Assembly: GCA_019359215.1 (NCBI GenBank)
Contig: JAHHHS010000063.1
Location: 1 to 43,978, forward strand
Origin: Nostoc indistinguendum CM1-VF10
GTDB lineage: Bacteria; Cyanobacteriota; Cyanobacteriia; Cyanobacteriales; Nostocaceae
Direction of reading: 5' to 3'
DNA length: 43,978 nt
Shown here: one piece after another, positions 16,604-25,482 of the stretch
Layout: every line of letters starts with the position of its first letter
How positions within the stretch are numbered: the first letter of the stretch is position 1
Program-made: the position numbers and the translations under genes
The notes under the pieces: generated by a model
What the model saw: the letters and a program-made list of their open reading frames with translations, nothing else
Told to the model about the DNA's origin: nothing
Databases searched by the model: none

Positions 16604-16972
16604 ATGGTTCAACAAATTCAGCACCTCAATCCCGCTGGATTCTTCGATCCGTCTCATTACGGTTTCACCCATGTTGTAACGGTTCCCGCTAACACAACTC
16701 TTATCTATATTGCAGGTCAATTGGGCATGGATGAGAGGGGCAATCTGGTTGCGGCTGACTTTGCGGCTCAGTTGAAACAGGCATTTGCTAACCTTCGTGC
16801 AGCATTAGCAGCGGTTGGGGCAACCCCAGAAGACGTTGTGAAAATTACAGTACTCTCAGTTGATCACGATGCTGAAAAACAGCAATTGATCTCAGCCGCA
16901 CGGAATGATCGCTTTCTCAACCTACATTGCAGGATTGTTGCCGGCGCTGGTTCTGCTGGGTGGAGCCTCTGA
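16604..16972 (+). pseudogene. RidA-family protein with lost C-terminus
   Basis: HYGFTHVVTVPANTTLIYIAGQLGMDERGNLVAADFAAQLKQAFANLRAALAAVGATPEDVVKITVLSVDHD is a RidA/YjgF/UK114 fold (2-iminobutanoate/2-iminopropanoate deaminase family). At RNDRF (about 16905-16920) the frame passes into sequence belonging to the next gene, an MFS transporter, and ends LNLHCRIVAGAGSAGWSL. The last third, including the conserved Arg and the closing strand, is missing. The two genes were joined by a deletion. The 5' part, with ATG 16604, is undamaged. Confidence 0.75.
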
Positions 16973-17678
16973 CCGGATTGGACGCAAAACTGTCATCCTC
17001 ACAAGTTTGCTATTGGCTTGTGTCGCAACGTTTTTAATGATTGTTCAGCCGAATATCTACACGCTGTTCGTCACACGAGTTCTACAAGGAATTGGTGTTG
17101 GTTTTATGACTGGAACAGGAACGGCATACCTATCAACGCTGATGCCACAAAATGCCACGAAGGTTGCTGCTTACGTCAGCTTAACTACTGCTTTGGGCTT
17201 TTCCAGTGGTGCGCTGTTTACGAATGCCGCTTTGTTTTATCGCTATTCACTGGTGCCGTTTAGCTATTGGGTCGTCTTTATTTTGCTTCTGGGCTGTATT
17301 GGTTTAACCATTAGTATTCCAGAACAGGCAACGACTTCAGCAGCATTGATCCGGCTGCCAAGTTTTTCAATGGGCGCAGTTTGGGCGGGGTTAGCGATCG
17401 CACTGGCATGGCCTTTGGCAGGAATTGTCGGTGTAATTTTACCTACCTAGTTAGCAAGATATGGTCTACCGAACTGGGCAGGTTTGATGTTGTTCATCAT
17501 TACGATCGCGGGGGTTATGTTTCAACCTTTTGCCCGTCGGCTAGAGGCACGCCGATCACTTCAGATCGGTGCTGTTCTGCTGGTAGCTGGCTATTTTAGC
17601 TTCACATGTGGAGCGTGGCTCGGTCATTTAGGGTTGGTGCTGGCAGGAGTGGCGATCGCTGGAACGGTGTGCTACGGG
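16905..17678 (+). pseudogene. MFS transporter, truncated at both ends
   Basis: It contains GGASDRIGRKTVIL, the loop 2-3 signature of major-facilitator transporters, and LFVTRVLQGIGVGFMTGTGTAYLS, followed by several hydrophobic helices. The first helix is lost in the join with ridA. A TAG at 17448-17450 interrupts ILPT-stop-LARYGLPNWAG in the same frame, probably CAG or CAA changed to TAG. At 17678 the IS66-type element cuts the gene after GTVCYG. The substrate is unknown. Confidence 0.8.
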
Positions 17679-19226
17679 GTAAGGATTCAGGTCAGGGGGT
17701 ATTGACAAGTGTGACATCTGAGGTGGAGTATCACAATTATGGAAAAAGACCTGCCTCTGAAACTAGAGCGTGAAACCCTTCTCCAGTTGGCTCCGGAACA
17801 ACTGGTGGACATCATTGTGGAGCAGGCGATCGCGACTATTAAACTAAACTCTAGAATTTTAGAACTAGAAATTGTAATAGAAAAACTCAAAGTTAGTAGA
17901 GATTTAGACAGTACAACATCATCGAAACCACCATCGGGAGACATCCTCAAAAAAACCGAGAACAAACTTGAAGATGAAGCAGAGAAGAGTAAAACTCCAA
18001 AGCGGAAACCAGGAGGACAACCAGGACATCCGGGAAAAACCAGAAAGGGTTTTGGGAGAGTAGATAGGTTTGAGATATTACGACCACAAGTATGTAGTTG
18101 TTGTAGTCAAAGGAAATTCAATAGCGAACCAATAAAAATCGAAACACAGCAAGTAGCACAGTTAGTGGAACGGCCAATTGAAATAGTAGAATATCAAAGA
18201 TATACGTGCACTTGCAAAGAGTGTGGAGAAACGCAAACAGCAGACTGGTCACCAGATATAGTCCCAGGACAAGATATAGGAATCAGACTTCAAGCCTTTT
18301 TAGGGTGGATAAATAATTACGGGCATTTGCCTTATGAAAAGCAGCAAGAACTTTTGTGGGAACTCGGTCAGATAGAAATCGGGGTAGGAACCCTAGTAAC
18401 CACAAATGAAAGAATAGATAGTGCAGTGGATAAAAGTGTTAACTCTCTCAAAGAGTGGATACAACAGACGCAGCCCAATATCCATGCAGATGAAACACCT
18501 AATCGTTGTCAAAGGTGTAAAAGAATGGTTGTGGATTTTTGCCAACACCGACTTTGCCTTATTTCACGCCGCAGATACTCGTTCTCGAGCTGAATTAGAA
18601 TCTATCCTGGGTCAAAAGTACGACGGTGTACTCAGTTCTGATGATTATTCTGTCTATAACGGCTATGATGTCAAAGCCCAACAGAAATGCTTGGCCCATT
18701 TACGCCGTCACTTCAAAAAGCTGATTAAACTTCCAGGCTTAAATAACCAAGAAATTGGGGAAAAGTTTGTCAACCTGATAGATGAAGCATTTCAAAACTA
18801 CGCTTTATTTCAACAAACACAAGACATTCTTGAATTTTTTAGTTGGACATCTGACTTTCAAGCCAAAGTTAATTTGAACATTAGTCAATGGATTGCTAAA
18901 GCCGGAGGGGAAGCAGGTAAGCTTTTACGCTCGTTGCAAGAGAAAGCACACCAATGGTGGTATTTTCTAGCCTACCCAGAGATACCTCCTGATAATAATC
19001 TTGCAGAACGAACCCTACGTTTAGCGGTCACAAAAAGAAAAGTCAGTGGTGGTTCCCGTTCGATGGAGCGGTTCCAACATACTGCCAATTTATTGACTGT
19101 TATCCAAACCTGTCGTCGCCAAGGACGTTCCGTTATTCAATTTTTTGAGCAAGCGATAAAAGCGATAGTCAACCCTGATTTGTGCGCTCCATCTTTAATA
19201 CCTCAATTTTCGACCTGAATCCTTAC
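17679..19226 (+). mobile_element. IS66-type insertion sequence
   Basis: Perfect 15-bp inverted repeats GTAAGGATTCAGGTC bound the element (17679-17693 and, inverted, 19212-19226). No target duplication is seen: the left flank is the MFS gene and the right flank is an IS4-type fragment. The element was therefore involved in a rearrangement after insertion. It carries one transposase gene. Confidence 0.85.
17739..19218 (+). pseudogene. IS66-family transposase, frameshifted
   Basis: The N-terminal part has the leucine-rich coiled coil, TTSSKPPSGD and the PKRKPGGQPGHPGKTR linker, then a zinc-ribbon-like region (VCSCCSQRKF). At HADETP, the first catalytic Asp, the frame breaks near 18500-18515 and continues in another frame as VVKGVKEWLWIFANTDFALFH. 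That frame includes LSSDDYSVYNGY (second Asp) and NLAERTLRLAVTKRKVSGG (Glu). All DDE residues exist but in two frames, so the protein is not made unless frameshifting occurs. Confidence 0.85.
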
Positions 19227-19608
19227 ATTTTTAAAAAGTGGTAATGCTTTCTGGAATACTGTTTTTTGCTCCGATAAATTACTTGACCCCAATTTATCTA
19301 GTAATTCAAAATATATATATGGGAATAGACCTTTTATCCCAAACTACACTGATCATTAAGAGATTAACACATCCCCAATTAGTTCTGTCTATTACTACAT
19401 AAACAATTTGATTCAAAGGAAAATATATTTCTAGCCAACTTTTAACTATCGGCAACCAAATCTCTTCAACATTTATATAATTTAGAGATAAAAATCGTTG
19501 GATTTCCTTTCTTCTACTTTCAAAAATTATTGGTATAGGTAAAGCAGTGGCTAGTGCTTCAAGGCTGACAGTTTTTATGGATTGTAATAGATTTATCAGG
19601 ATTCTACC
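19227..19608 (-). pseudogene. IS4-type transposase, N-terminal half, inverted
   Basis: Read on the minus strand: ILINLLQSIKTVSLEALATALPIPI, FESRRKEIQRFLSLNYINVEEIW, VVIDRTNWGCVNLLMISVVWDKRSIPIYI (first DDE Asp in IDRTNWG). One extra T near 19310 shifts the frame, which continues FELLDKLGSSNLSEQKTVFQKALPLFKN. It ends abruptly at the IS66 inverted repeat. The matching C-terminal half lies just to the right on the opposite strand. Confidence 0.75.
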
Positions 19609-20171
19609 TTGATAGCTTAGGTTTAAAACCGGGTGTTTCTTTATTTTTACAAAATATTAAGGTCACAAAAGCTCAGAAGATTACAGGTTTCAACCTAGCT
19701 GGTAAATGGCAGCGCGCACTGAAAGGATGGTCAACAGAAGAAGGGTGGTTTATCTTAACAAATTTAACCGACCTTACCTCGGCTATTAATGCTTATAAAA
19801 AACGTTTTGATATTGAAGAAATGTTTCGAGATTTTAAAAGTGGTGGCTACAAATTAGAAGATACAAATGTTTCCGGTGAACGCTTGATATCGGTGATTTT
19901 AATCATATGTTTTGCTTATAGTATGTCCACCTTTCAAGGACAAAAAATTAAGCGTATTGGTGTACAAAAATATATTGGTAGAGTCAAAGAATATGGACGA
20001 GTGACCAGGAGACATAGCAGTTTTTATGTCGGTTTATATAGTCAAACCTGAGTAAGTTTCATAGATAATTGTTGGTGTATTGTTCAAAAATTAATGAGAT
20101 TAAACCGCAATAAGATTGAGTATTATTTACGAGGTATGAGGGCTATGGAGCTTATTTTATCTACATTTTAG
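19609..20171 (+). pseudogene. IS4-type transposase, C-terminal half
   Basis: LDSLGLKPGVSLFLQNIKVTKAQK, GWFILTNLTDLTSAINAYKKRFDIEEMFRDFKSGGYKLEDTN (the IEEMFRDFKSGGY catalytic Glu region of IS4 transposases) and the terminal RNKIEYYLRGMRAMELILSTF are present. A TGA at 20049-20051 replaces the expected Trp in SQT-stop-VSFIDN. The second catalytic Asp region is missing between the two halves. With the minus-strand piece at 19227-19608 it reconstructs one element whose 5' half has been inverted. Confidence 0.75.
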
Positions 20172-20176
20172 CTTTC

Positions 20177-20839
20177 ATGTCGCCCCCTCAGCCCATTACA
20201 GGAACTTTGATGTTATTAAAACACTGGCAACAATCACCTGTAGAAAATATCTCTTTACCTCGGAATATTTTAGATAGAATGATTGAGAGTGGTGAACGCC
20301 AACTGCATCTAATTAACTCATTATTGGAAACCCATATTAGTGAGATTCAAGGAATTTTATTAGATTGTGAACCTGTAAAAATCAGTGGATTAGTGAAATC
20401 TATTACTGAAGGTTTATAACCCTTATTCGTAAAAACTCGTGCAAATATTCATAATTTATTTTTGGATGATTTGCCTCTTGTGAATGCAGATAATTTGCAA
20501 TTAAGGCGTGTTTTTGAAAACTTAATTAGTAATGCGCTAAATCACAATTCTCCAGGATTACAAATTACTTTGCAAGCAAGCTTAGAAGGAGAAATGATCC
20601 GTTGTCTAGTGCAGGATAATGGTGTGGGTATGAACGAGGAACAATGCTCAGAAATATTTGAACGTTATTCTAGAGGCGATCGCCTCCGGCGGGGCGTAGT
20701 GCATCGCTCTCCTTCTACTGGTATTGGGTTAGGATTGTACCTCTGTCGCCAAATTATCACTACACATGGCGGAGAAATTGGAGTTTACAGTAGTCCAGGT
20801 AAAGGTGCAACTTTCTGGTTTACCTTACCTATTTCCTAA
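20177..20839 (+). pseudogene. Sensor histidine kinase C-terminal remnant
   Basis: The first part (ILDRMIESGERQLHLINSLLETHISEIQG) is the second helix of a HisKA domain. After a TAA at 20417-20419 in the same frame, the HATPase follows: LRRVFENLISNALNHN (N box), VQDNGVGM (G1), GIGLGLYLCRQIITTHGG (G2). The phospho-acceptor His helix and all sensing domains are gone, cut by the IS4-type fragment. Between SRG and TGIGLGL there is an insertion DRLRRGVVHRSPS, encoded by a small dispersed repeat (20675-20707). Confidence 0.75.
20675..20707 (+). repeat. Small dispersed repeat inside a coding frame, copy A
   Basis: A 33-nt sequence with the core CGCCTCCGGCGGGGCGTAG recurs in inverted orientation at 22185-22217 with three mismatches. 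It sits in frame inside the HATPase domain of the kinase remnant. Confidence 0.75.
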
Positions 20840-21545
20840 ACGCGGATATGCACGTAACCCATAGTTCAAAGATGTAATCTTGCCTGTTTTATCCCGCAGG
20901 AAAGCGGCAGTTCCCAGTTGTGTGTTTCCTAGAAATACCGTAAATATGTCTGGGTGAAGCGATCGCAATTCGAGATCGGGTTGTCCTGCAAATTTAGACT
21001 TGAGCTTGCCTTGTTCTAGAACAATTGCAACAGTACCTACCTTCCCTGTAATTCCAGGAACAGCATAGTTTCCCGCATAGGCTTTGAGGGCGGTATCATC
21101 TAATTTAATTGGCGGTGTAGAATGTGGTTTTGGCAGTTGCAGTAAAGATTGTGTAGCTGCTTCCAGAATTGGGGTCGAGTTAAATCCTGTTTTATTTGCC
21201 AAAATTACAACACCAAATTTCTCAGATGAGATGGTCTGTAGTGCAGCACTATAACCATTAATTGAGCCGTCATGCCTAATATTTGTAATGTTGTCATTTT
21301 TCGGCTCGACAATTAACCCTAAGCCATAGCCCACATTCAATGAGGCAATGTTTAACACAGGCGTTTTCATTGCTTGCATAGAACTTGCACTCAATACGGT
21401 TTTGCCATTGAGTTTGCCATCTTGTAGGAGAAATAATACCAAGCGGCTGAGGTCTTCCACCGATGAAAAGACAAACCCTGCGGGGTATTCAGCAAATAGC
21501 AGCAAAGGCAAGCACTACCCCAACCGGACGACGAATAGTGAACAT
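20825..21545 (-). pseudogene. Serine beta-lactamase-fold protein, core deleted
   Basis: ATG 21545 opens MFTIRRPVGVVLAFAAIC, the start of a signal peptide, and then the frame breaks. The next frame starts within LLLFAEYPAGFVFSSVEDLSRLVLFLLQDG and continues to IRHDGSINGYSAALQ and a C-terminal lipocalin-like domain (LKAYAGNYAVPG, LRSLHPDIFTVF). These are the C-terminal parts of class-C-like serine hydrolases. The region with the SxxK nucleophile and YxN motif is absent. About 200 residues were therefore deleted between the signal peptide and AEYPAG. Confidence 0.75.
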
Positions 21546-21895
21546 TAAATCTTTCTCCATAGCGAATGGTAAATCAAAATAATTCGTAATTCATAATGAA
21601 GCTCCTGCGGACGCTCGTACCTCGCTAACGCTACCGCTTCGCTCTAAGCGCAGCTATGCCGCAGGCTCTACGTAATTCGTAATTCTTTTAATTACGAATT
21701 AGTAGTTATTTGGTCAATTATTGATTTCACAATCGCTCTTTGAGTTGATTTTGCACTTCGCCTGACTGTGCGAACTTGCACCTCTGGTTGATTCATCCGA
21801 TCGGGTGAATCGATCTACTGAGACTCATCTGGGGAAGTTGCGATTTAATCACCGCTTTACTATGCAGTCAATGGTGAATTTAACAGGAGGCAGTG
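21546..21895. repeat. Gene-free stretch with dispersed repeats
   Basis: Between 21580 and 21710 lie nested copies of AATTCGTAATTC and its complement ATTACGAATTA around a GC-rich block of short inverted repeats (21600-21675), a common intergenic mosaic in Nostoc-like genomes. No gene is recognised. The rest precedes the gene at 21896 and must carry its promoter. Confidence 0.5.
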
Positions 21896-22246
21896 ATGAA
21901 TACACAATCGCAAGACTACAAAAAACCTGAACTTCTTGGTGATGAGGTTCCTGTTCCTCAATCCAACTTGCAAAAATTGACCCTGCAACTAAGACGATTC
22001 GGGCAATGGATTTGGAATGTACTCACCACCGAATCTGAGTTGAAAATTTGGCAACGCAAAGATCATGCAGGGAATGTTTGGTATGAAGTTTACAATCCCA
22101 AAACAGGCCGTACCGCTTGTCTAGCTTCCGAAGAAGAAGTGCGTATGTGGATCGAGGAGTCTTTTTACCGCCGGAATATTCAGAGCGATGGGCTACGCCC
22201 CGCCGGAGGCAATCGCCTTGGAAATGGTTTGGACTGGTATCAATAA
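21896..22246 (+). CDS. Conserved cyanobacterial hypothetical protein
   Basis: ATG 21896 has AGGAGG five bases upstream, which decides the start over the GTG at 21893. The 116-residue protein is soluble. It has a Trp-rich region (FGQWIWNVLTTESELKIWQRKD) and the ordered words VWYEVYNPKTGRTACLASEEEVRMWIEESFYR, which I associate with an uncharacterised cyanobacterial family. The C-terminus after NIQSDGLRPAGGNRL is encoded by a small dispersed repeat, so the natural tail may have been replaced. The SH3-type gene follows 56 bp later. Function unknown. Confidence 0.65.
   Translation: MNTQSQDYKKPELLGDEVPVPQSNLQKLTLQLRRFGQWIWNVLTTESELKIWQRKDHAGNVWYEVYNPKTGRTACLASEEEVRMWIEESFYRRNIQSDGLRPAGGNRLGNGLDWYQ
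22185..22217 (-). repeat. Small dispersed repeat inside a coding frame, copy B
   Basis: Inverted copy of the 33-nt repeat at 20675-20707, with 30 of 33 bases identical on the opposite strand. It encodes most of SDGLRPAGGNRL near the C-terminus of the hypothetical protein. Confidence 0.75.
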
Positions 22247-22302
22247 CAACAATTTTGGTGAACCAATCCCAACTGATCACAATACTTAAGAGGTGTGTAT
22301 TT

Positions 22303-22620
22303 ATGAACCACATTCCAGTATCTACTCAATTCACTCGTGGACTGTTGAGTCAAGGTTTGACAATAACCGCGATCGCCATTTCTCTTCTAGCCAGTTATTC
22401 CCCAATGGCGCAAGCTAGATTTTGTCGAACGATTGCCAAGGACTGGGATGGCTATGTCGATGTGAGATCATCACCCAAAGTTCGCTTTAACAACATTAAT
22501 ACCATGCTTCCTAACGGCACAGTATTAGATGTTATCGGACAGCAAGGCAATTGGCTTGAAATTTATACACCGGATAACAAATTGGGCCCAAACTATGAAA
22601 CCGGATGGGTAGCAGCATAG
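22303..22620 (+). CDS. Secreted SH3-like (SH3b) domain protein, probably stop-shortened
   Basis: ATG 22303 follows AAGAGG by nine bases. An N-terminal hydrophobic stretch (ITAIAISLLASYSPMAQA) is a typical signal peptide, leaving a mature protein of about 70 residues. The mature part (GYVDVRSSPKVRFNNINTMLPNGTVLDVIGQQGNWLEIYT...GWVAA) is a bacterial SH3 domain, often a cell-wall or peptide-binding module. After TAG 22618-22620 the same frame continues for 30 codons as a basic, Tyr/Asp-rich tail (DGRPHRYNQNYDDYRDYE) to TAG 22711-22713. The first stop therefore looks like a recent CAG-to-TAG change. The shortened protein keeps the domain. Confidence 0.75.
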   Translation: MNHIPVSTQFTRGLLSQGLTITAIAISLLASYSPMAQARFCRTIAKDWDGYVDVRSSPKVRFNNINTMLPNGTVLDVIGQQGNWLEIYTPDNKLGPNYETGWVAA

Positions 22621-22770
22621 CAAACCCAGCGGATCTGTTCTAGGGATGGCAGACCCCACCGATATAACCAAAATTACGACGATTACCGAGATTACGAGCC
22701 TCGGCGAAATTAGCTGATAAGCCGCTCATGTATCACTACCTTTGCGAAGTTCTACAACAGGGCGTGGATT

Positions 22771-22908
22771 TCATCTAAAAACTATGCCACCGTTGAGGGT
22801 GTCATTGCCTGAAGAGCTATCTAATGTAATGGTGTCGAGGTCGGGGTCATAAGAGTAGCCACCAGTTGAGAGATCATCATTGCCATTACCTTCAAGGGGC
22901 GACAAGCA
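22771..22908 (-). pseudogene. RTX/haemolysin-type calcium-binding repeat fragment
   Basis: The minus-strand frame reads EGNGNDDLSTGGYSYDPDLD and SSSGNDTLNGG, with GND motifs of RTX nonapeptide calcium-binding repeats, then stops at 22773-22771. It is a short scrap of a secreted repeat protein. Confidence 0.5.
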
Positions 22909-22965
22909 AGCTAAAGTGCGAGAAAGCTTGAACCAGTTATCGTGCATAAGAACTGGTAGAGATAA

Positions 22966-23157
22966 TTATTGAGCAGAGCAAGGTGATACGTGAGTTACAG
23001 AAAATAATCTACGAACTACAGCAAGACTTCATCGAAACCATCATCTGGGGATATCCTCAAAAAGAGTGAAAATAAAAAAGCACCCTTGGAAGAAGAACCG
23101 AACCACCCCAAAAGAAAACCAGGTGGGCAACCAGGACATACTGGAAAAACTACGTAA
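22966..23157 (+). pseudogene. IS66-family transposase N-terminal fragment
   Basis: After a coiled-coil piece (IRELQKIIYELQQ) and one frameshift, the frame reads TSSKPPSGDILKKSENKKAP and PKRKPGGQPGHTGKTT, then stops. These words match the N-terminus of the IS66-type transposase at 17739 but differ in detail, so it derives from a related second element. Confidence 0.7.
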
Positions 23158-23528
23158 TAAGTAGTAATTTTTCTTAGAGGAAAAGGGCGATGCCTACCAG
23201 GGCGAACGCACGGCATTTCTGAAACCCCTCCTGGATAAGGATCTTGACGAAAAAATAGGCTAAATTAAAAAACGCCAAAACCCTTGCTATTAAAGGATTC
23301 TTATACTTTAGATGCGTTTGCCCTGCGATGCCTACGGCTGGCTTCGCCTACGCGGGTTGGGGGTGTGATCGCCTCCATTATGAGTACGCGGATACTTGAG
23401 GGGAGCAGTAGGGCAGAACTGTTCCACGTCTTTTGAGTGCTGTATAGTTACAGTTGTCCAATAATATACAAGAGTATTGTAAATTAGGACGTTGCTGAAT
23501 CAGGGGATGATTTCGCACAATTTATAAC
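23158..23528. other. Gene-free stretch
   Basis: No open frame of interest. It contains short GC-rich dispersed repeats (GATGCCTACGGCTGGCTTCG around 23330) and nothing else I can interpret. Confidence 0.4.
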
Positions 23529-23606
23529 GTGTTTCCAATGGTTTCACCCGCCAATTCATCCCGCATTTATGCAACGCCTAAATTAGTAGCCATAAATTCT
23601 CGATAC

Positions 23607-24035
23607 ATGAAAACTTTCATCTGTTGTGTTGCTCTGCTCGGATTTGGCGCTAGCTTACTAGCTAACAGCCCCACTACTGCCAATGAATCATCTATTATTA
23701 GGAATAGTCTCGTTGTTGCACAAACTGCTAGTAGTGAAGAATTCATCGCCGGAGGTACAGAACCTTTTTGGAGTGTTACTGTGAGCAAAAGGGGAATTGT
23801 CTACTCTTCACTAGGTGTGCAAAAGCAAAGCTTCTCCTATGTTGCGCCCCTAAAAGCAGAGGGGCGTCCCGCAGACTTGGTGCGAGTCTACCGACTTCAG
23901 GGCAAAAGCAACAATATCTTAATCATCAAAAAAGTCGATGCCTGTAGCGATGGTATGCCAGATAAAGAGTATCCCCACTCGGCAATTTTTATCCTGGGGA
24001 ATAAGGTTTTTGAAGGTTGTGCCGAGAAAAAATGA
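23607..24035 (+). CDS. COG3650-like secreted protein
   Basis: From ATG 23607 the protein is 142 residues with a signal peptide (MKTFICCVALLGFGASLLA). A longer form from GTG 23529 would bury that signal, so the internal start is preferred, although no strong ribosome site precedes it. The mature part has FIAGGTEPFWSVTVSKRGIVYSS and DACSDGMPDKEYPHSAIFI...FEGCAEKK. These words are typical of a small periplasmic or lipoprotein-like family (COG3650 type) of unknown function. Two Cys bracket the C-terminal half and may form a disulfide. The gene appears intact. Confidence 0.7.
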   Translation: MKTFICCVALLGFGASLLANSPTTANESSIIRNSLVVAQTASSEEFIAGGTEPFWSVTVSKRGIVYSSLGVQKQSFSYVAPLKAEGRPADLVRVYRLQGKSNNILIIKKVDACSDGMPDKEYPHSAIFILGNKVFEGCAEKK

Positions 24036-24218
24036 TGCCCCATCTGCAAATATTAATAGTAGGGCATTCTTTTACGAATCTGCGATCGCCTTGTGGTTGG
24101 CAAAGCCTCTCGCAGAGAAGGCATTTTCTTAGAAGATAGCTAATCGGGATATTCAGGGCGATCACACTATCAAGTAATTAGGGCATTGCATAATAAAGGG
24201 ATGAGTTAGGGTTTACTA
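24036..24218. other. Intergenic, with a dispersed repeat
   Basis: It holds a GC-rich dispersed repeat around 24080-24125 (CTCTCGCAGAGAAGGC) with a HIP1 site. No gene is recognised. Confidence 0.35.
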
Positions 24219-24300
24219 CTGTGCATTGTCCATACTGCAAGTCTAAATAAAAGGAGAGGTAAATAAAATTACATCTGTGTAAAGCTGTAGTCGATCACAG
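24219..24300 (+). pseudogene. Possible IS1-type transposase zinc-finger scar
   Basis: The frames read HCPYCKSK and KRRGK-stop-NYICVK, resembling the CPxC...RGKQxYxCxxC start of IS1-type transposases, with CAA changed to TAA. It is very short and could be fortuitous. Confidence 0.35.
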
Positions 24301-24307
24301 TAATCTT

Positions 24308-24345
24308 GGTTATGCCAAATAAATATTCTGAGGCATAACCTTTTT
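24308..24345 (+). terminator. Rho-independent-type terminator
   Basis: GGTTATGCC and GGCATAACC form a perfect 9-bp stem (24308-24316 and 24332-24340) with a 15-base AT-rich loop, followed by TTTTT. No intact gene ends directly upstream; it may belong to the small scar before it or to the gene ending at 24035. Confidence 0.6.
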
Positions 24346-24594
24346 AATTAGCTCCAATTATGCACATAATTGGATAGCAATGTGAAAGATCAAAATGCTA
24401 GAAAATTTGACATATACGTTCTTTTAGTCTCTGCATTTTCTCGCAATTCAATTCGGCTGTCCATAGCATATTGAAAGTAGTTACTGATAACGGATGTATT
24501 TTATGCCTTAAACAGTTTTCGTAATACATTTCCCTGCATTAATTTCAACTAAACTCAATTGCGATCGCACAATCGCTTTAATCCTAATTCTAAG
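24346..24594. other. Intergenic, presumed promoter region of the oxygenase gene
   Basis: AT-rich, no coding signal. A HIP1 site lies at about 24560. Confidence 0.35.
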
Positions 24595-25482
24595 ATGGTT
24601 AAAACACCTTTATTTTTAAGAAATACTTGGTACTATGCATTACCAAGTAAGCAACTAAAAGCTGGACAAATACTTTCAAAAACACTCTTGAACGAGCCAA
24701 TCGTTTTTAGTCGCGATCGCTCAGGCACAGTCTTTGCCAAGGTAAGTGAAACGAAAAGTTATCCAATAGAAGAGGCGCAAGGAAATATTTGGATTTATAT
24801 GTCAAATGATGAGACTTCCTTAATCTTAGAAGACATCCCACGAATTCCTGAGTTTGCCGATCAAAGCCACCAAGCCGTTGAGTGCATTCACTTTGCCTGT
24901 GATGTTGATCACGCCGTAGTAGGACTGATCGATCCTGCTCATATTGCTTTCGTTCACCAGGCTTGGTGGTGGCGTTCCCCTAAAACACTGAAGGAGGTAG
25001 TCAAAACCTTTGAACCATCTTTGTACGGCTTTACCATGCGAAAGCACCCACTAGAACAACAAACCTTGTTCTATCGCTTAATTGGACGCAATCCACAGAT
25101 TGAAATCTCATTCCGTTTACCGGGAATTCGTATTGAGCGGGTGTCCACTGATAAACATATAGTCTGTAACTTAACAGCAATTACTCCCATTTCCGAAACT
25201 GAAACCGAGGAAACAACTATGTTTTACACAACTTTACCTTGGTTTCCTATTCTCCAGCCATTGTTACTATTCTTTACGCGTAGTTTTCTCAATCAAGATC
25301 GAGAAATTTTGCTTAAACAACAAATCGGCTTGAAACATAATCCATCCTTAACTTTAGTTGGAGATGCTGATGCCCAAGCCCGTTGGTATTATAGATTGAA
25401 GGCAGAATTTGCTAAGTCTCAAATACAGGGGCGTTCTTTCGTTAACCCAATTAAAGAAAAGATACTTCGATGGCGTAGTTAG
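24595..25482 (+). CDS. PaO-like Rieske oxygenase family protein without its Rieske motif
   Basis: Start ATG 24595 (MVKTPLFLRNTWYYALPS). The beginning and the end of an N-terminal Rieske domain are present (KTLLNEPIVFSRDRSGTVFA and KSYPIEEAQGNIWIYMS). The middle with CxH and CxxH, which holds the [2Fe-2S] cluster, is missing without frame loss, by comparison with the family a deletion of about 50 residues near residue 50. The catalytic mononuclear-iron motif is kept: D113PAHIAFVH with His116 and His121. A hydrophobic C-terminal segment (LPWFPILQPLLLFF) suggests membrane contact, as in pheophorbide a oxygenase and related ring-opening or ring-hydroxylating enzymes. Without the cluster it cannot accept electrons normally. 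Confidence 0.7.
   Translation: MVKTPLFLRNTWYYALPSKQLKAGQILSKTLLNEPIVFSRDRSGTVFAKVSETKSYPIEEAQGNIWIYMSNDETSLILEDIPRIPEFADQSHQAVECIHFACDVDHAVVGLIDPAHIAFVHQAWWWRSPKTLKEVVKTFEPSLYGFTMRKHPLEQQTLFYRLIGRNPQIEISFRLPGIRIERVSTDKHIVCNLTAITPISETETEETTMFYTTLPWFPILQPLLLFFTRSFLNQDREILLKQQIGLKHNPSLTLVGDADAQARWYYRLKAEFAKSQIQGRSFVNPIKEKILRWRS

Noticed and set aside
22117..22302. Upstream extension of the SH3-type protein to 167 residues
   Set aside because: It overlaps the hypothetical gene at 21896 in another frame and would bury the signal peptide; ATG 22303 has a ribosome site.
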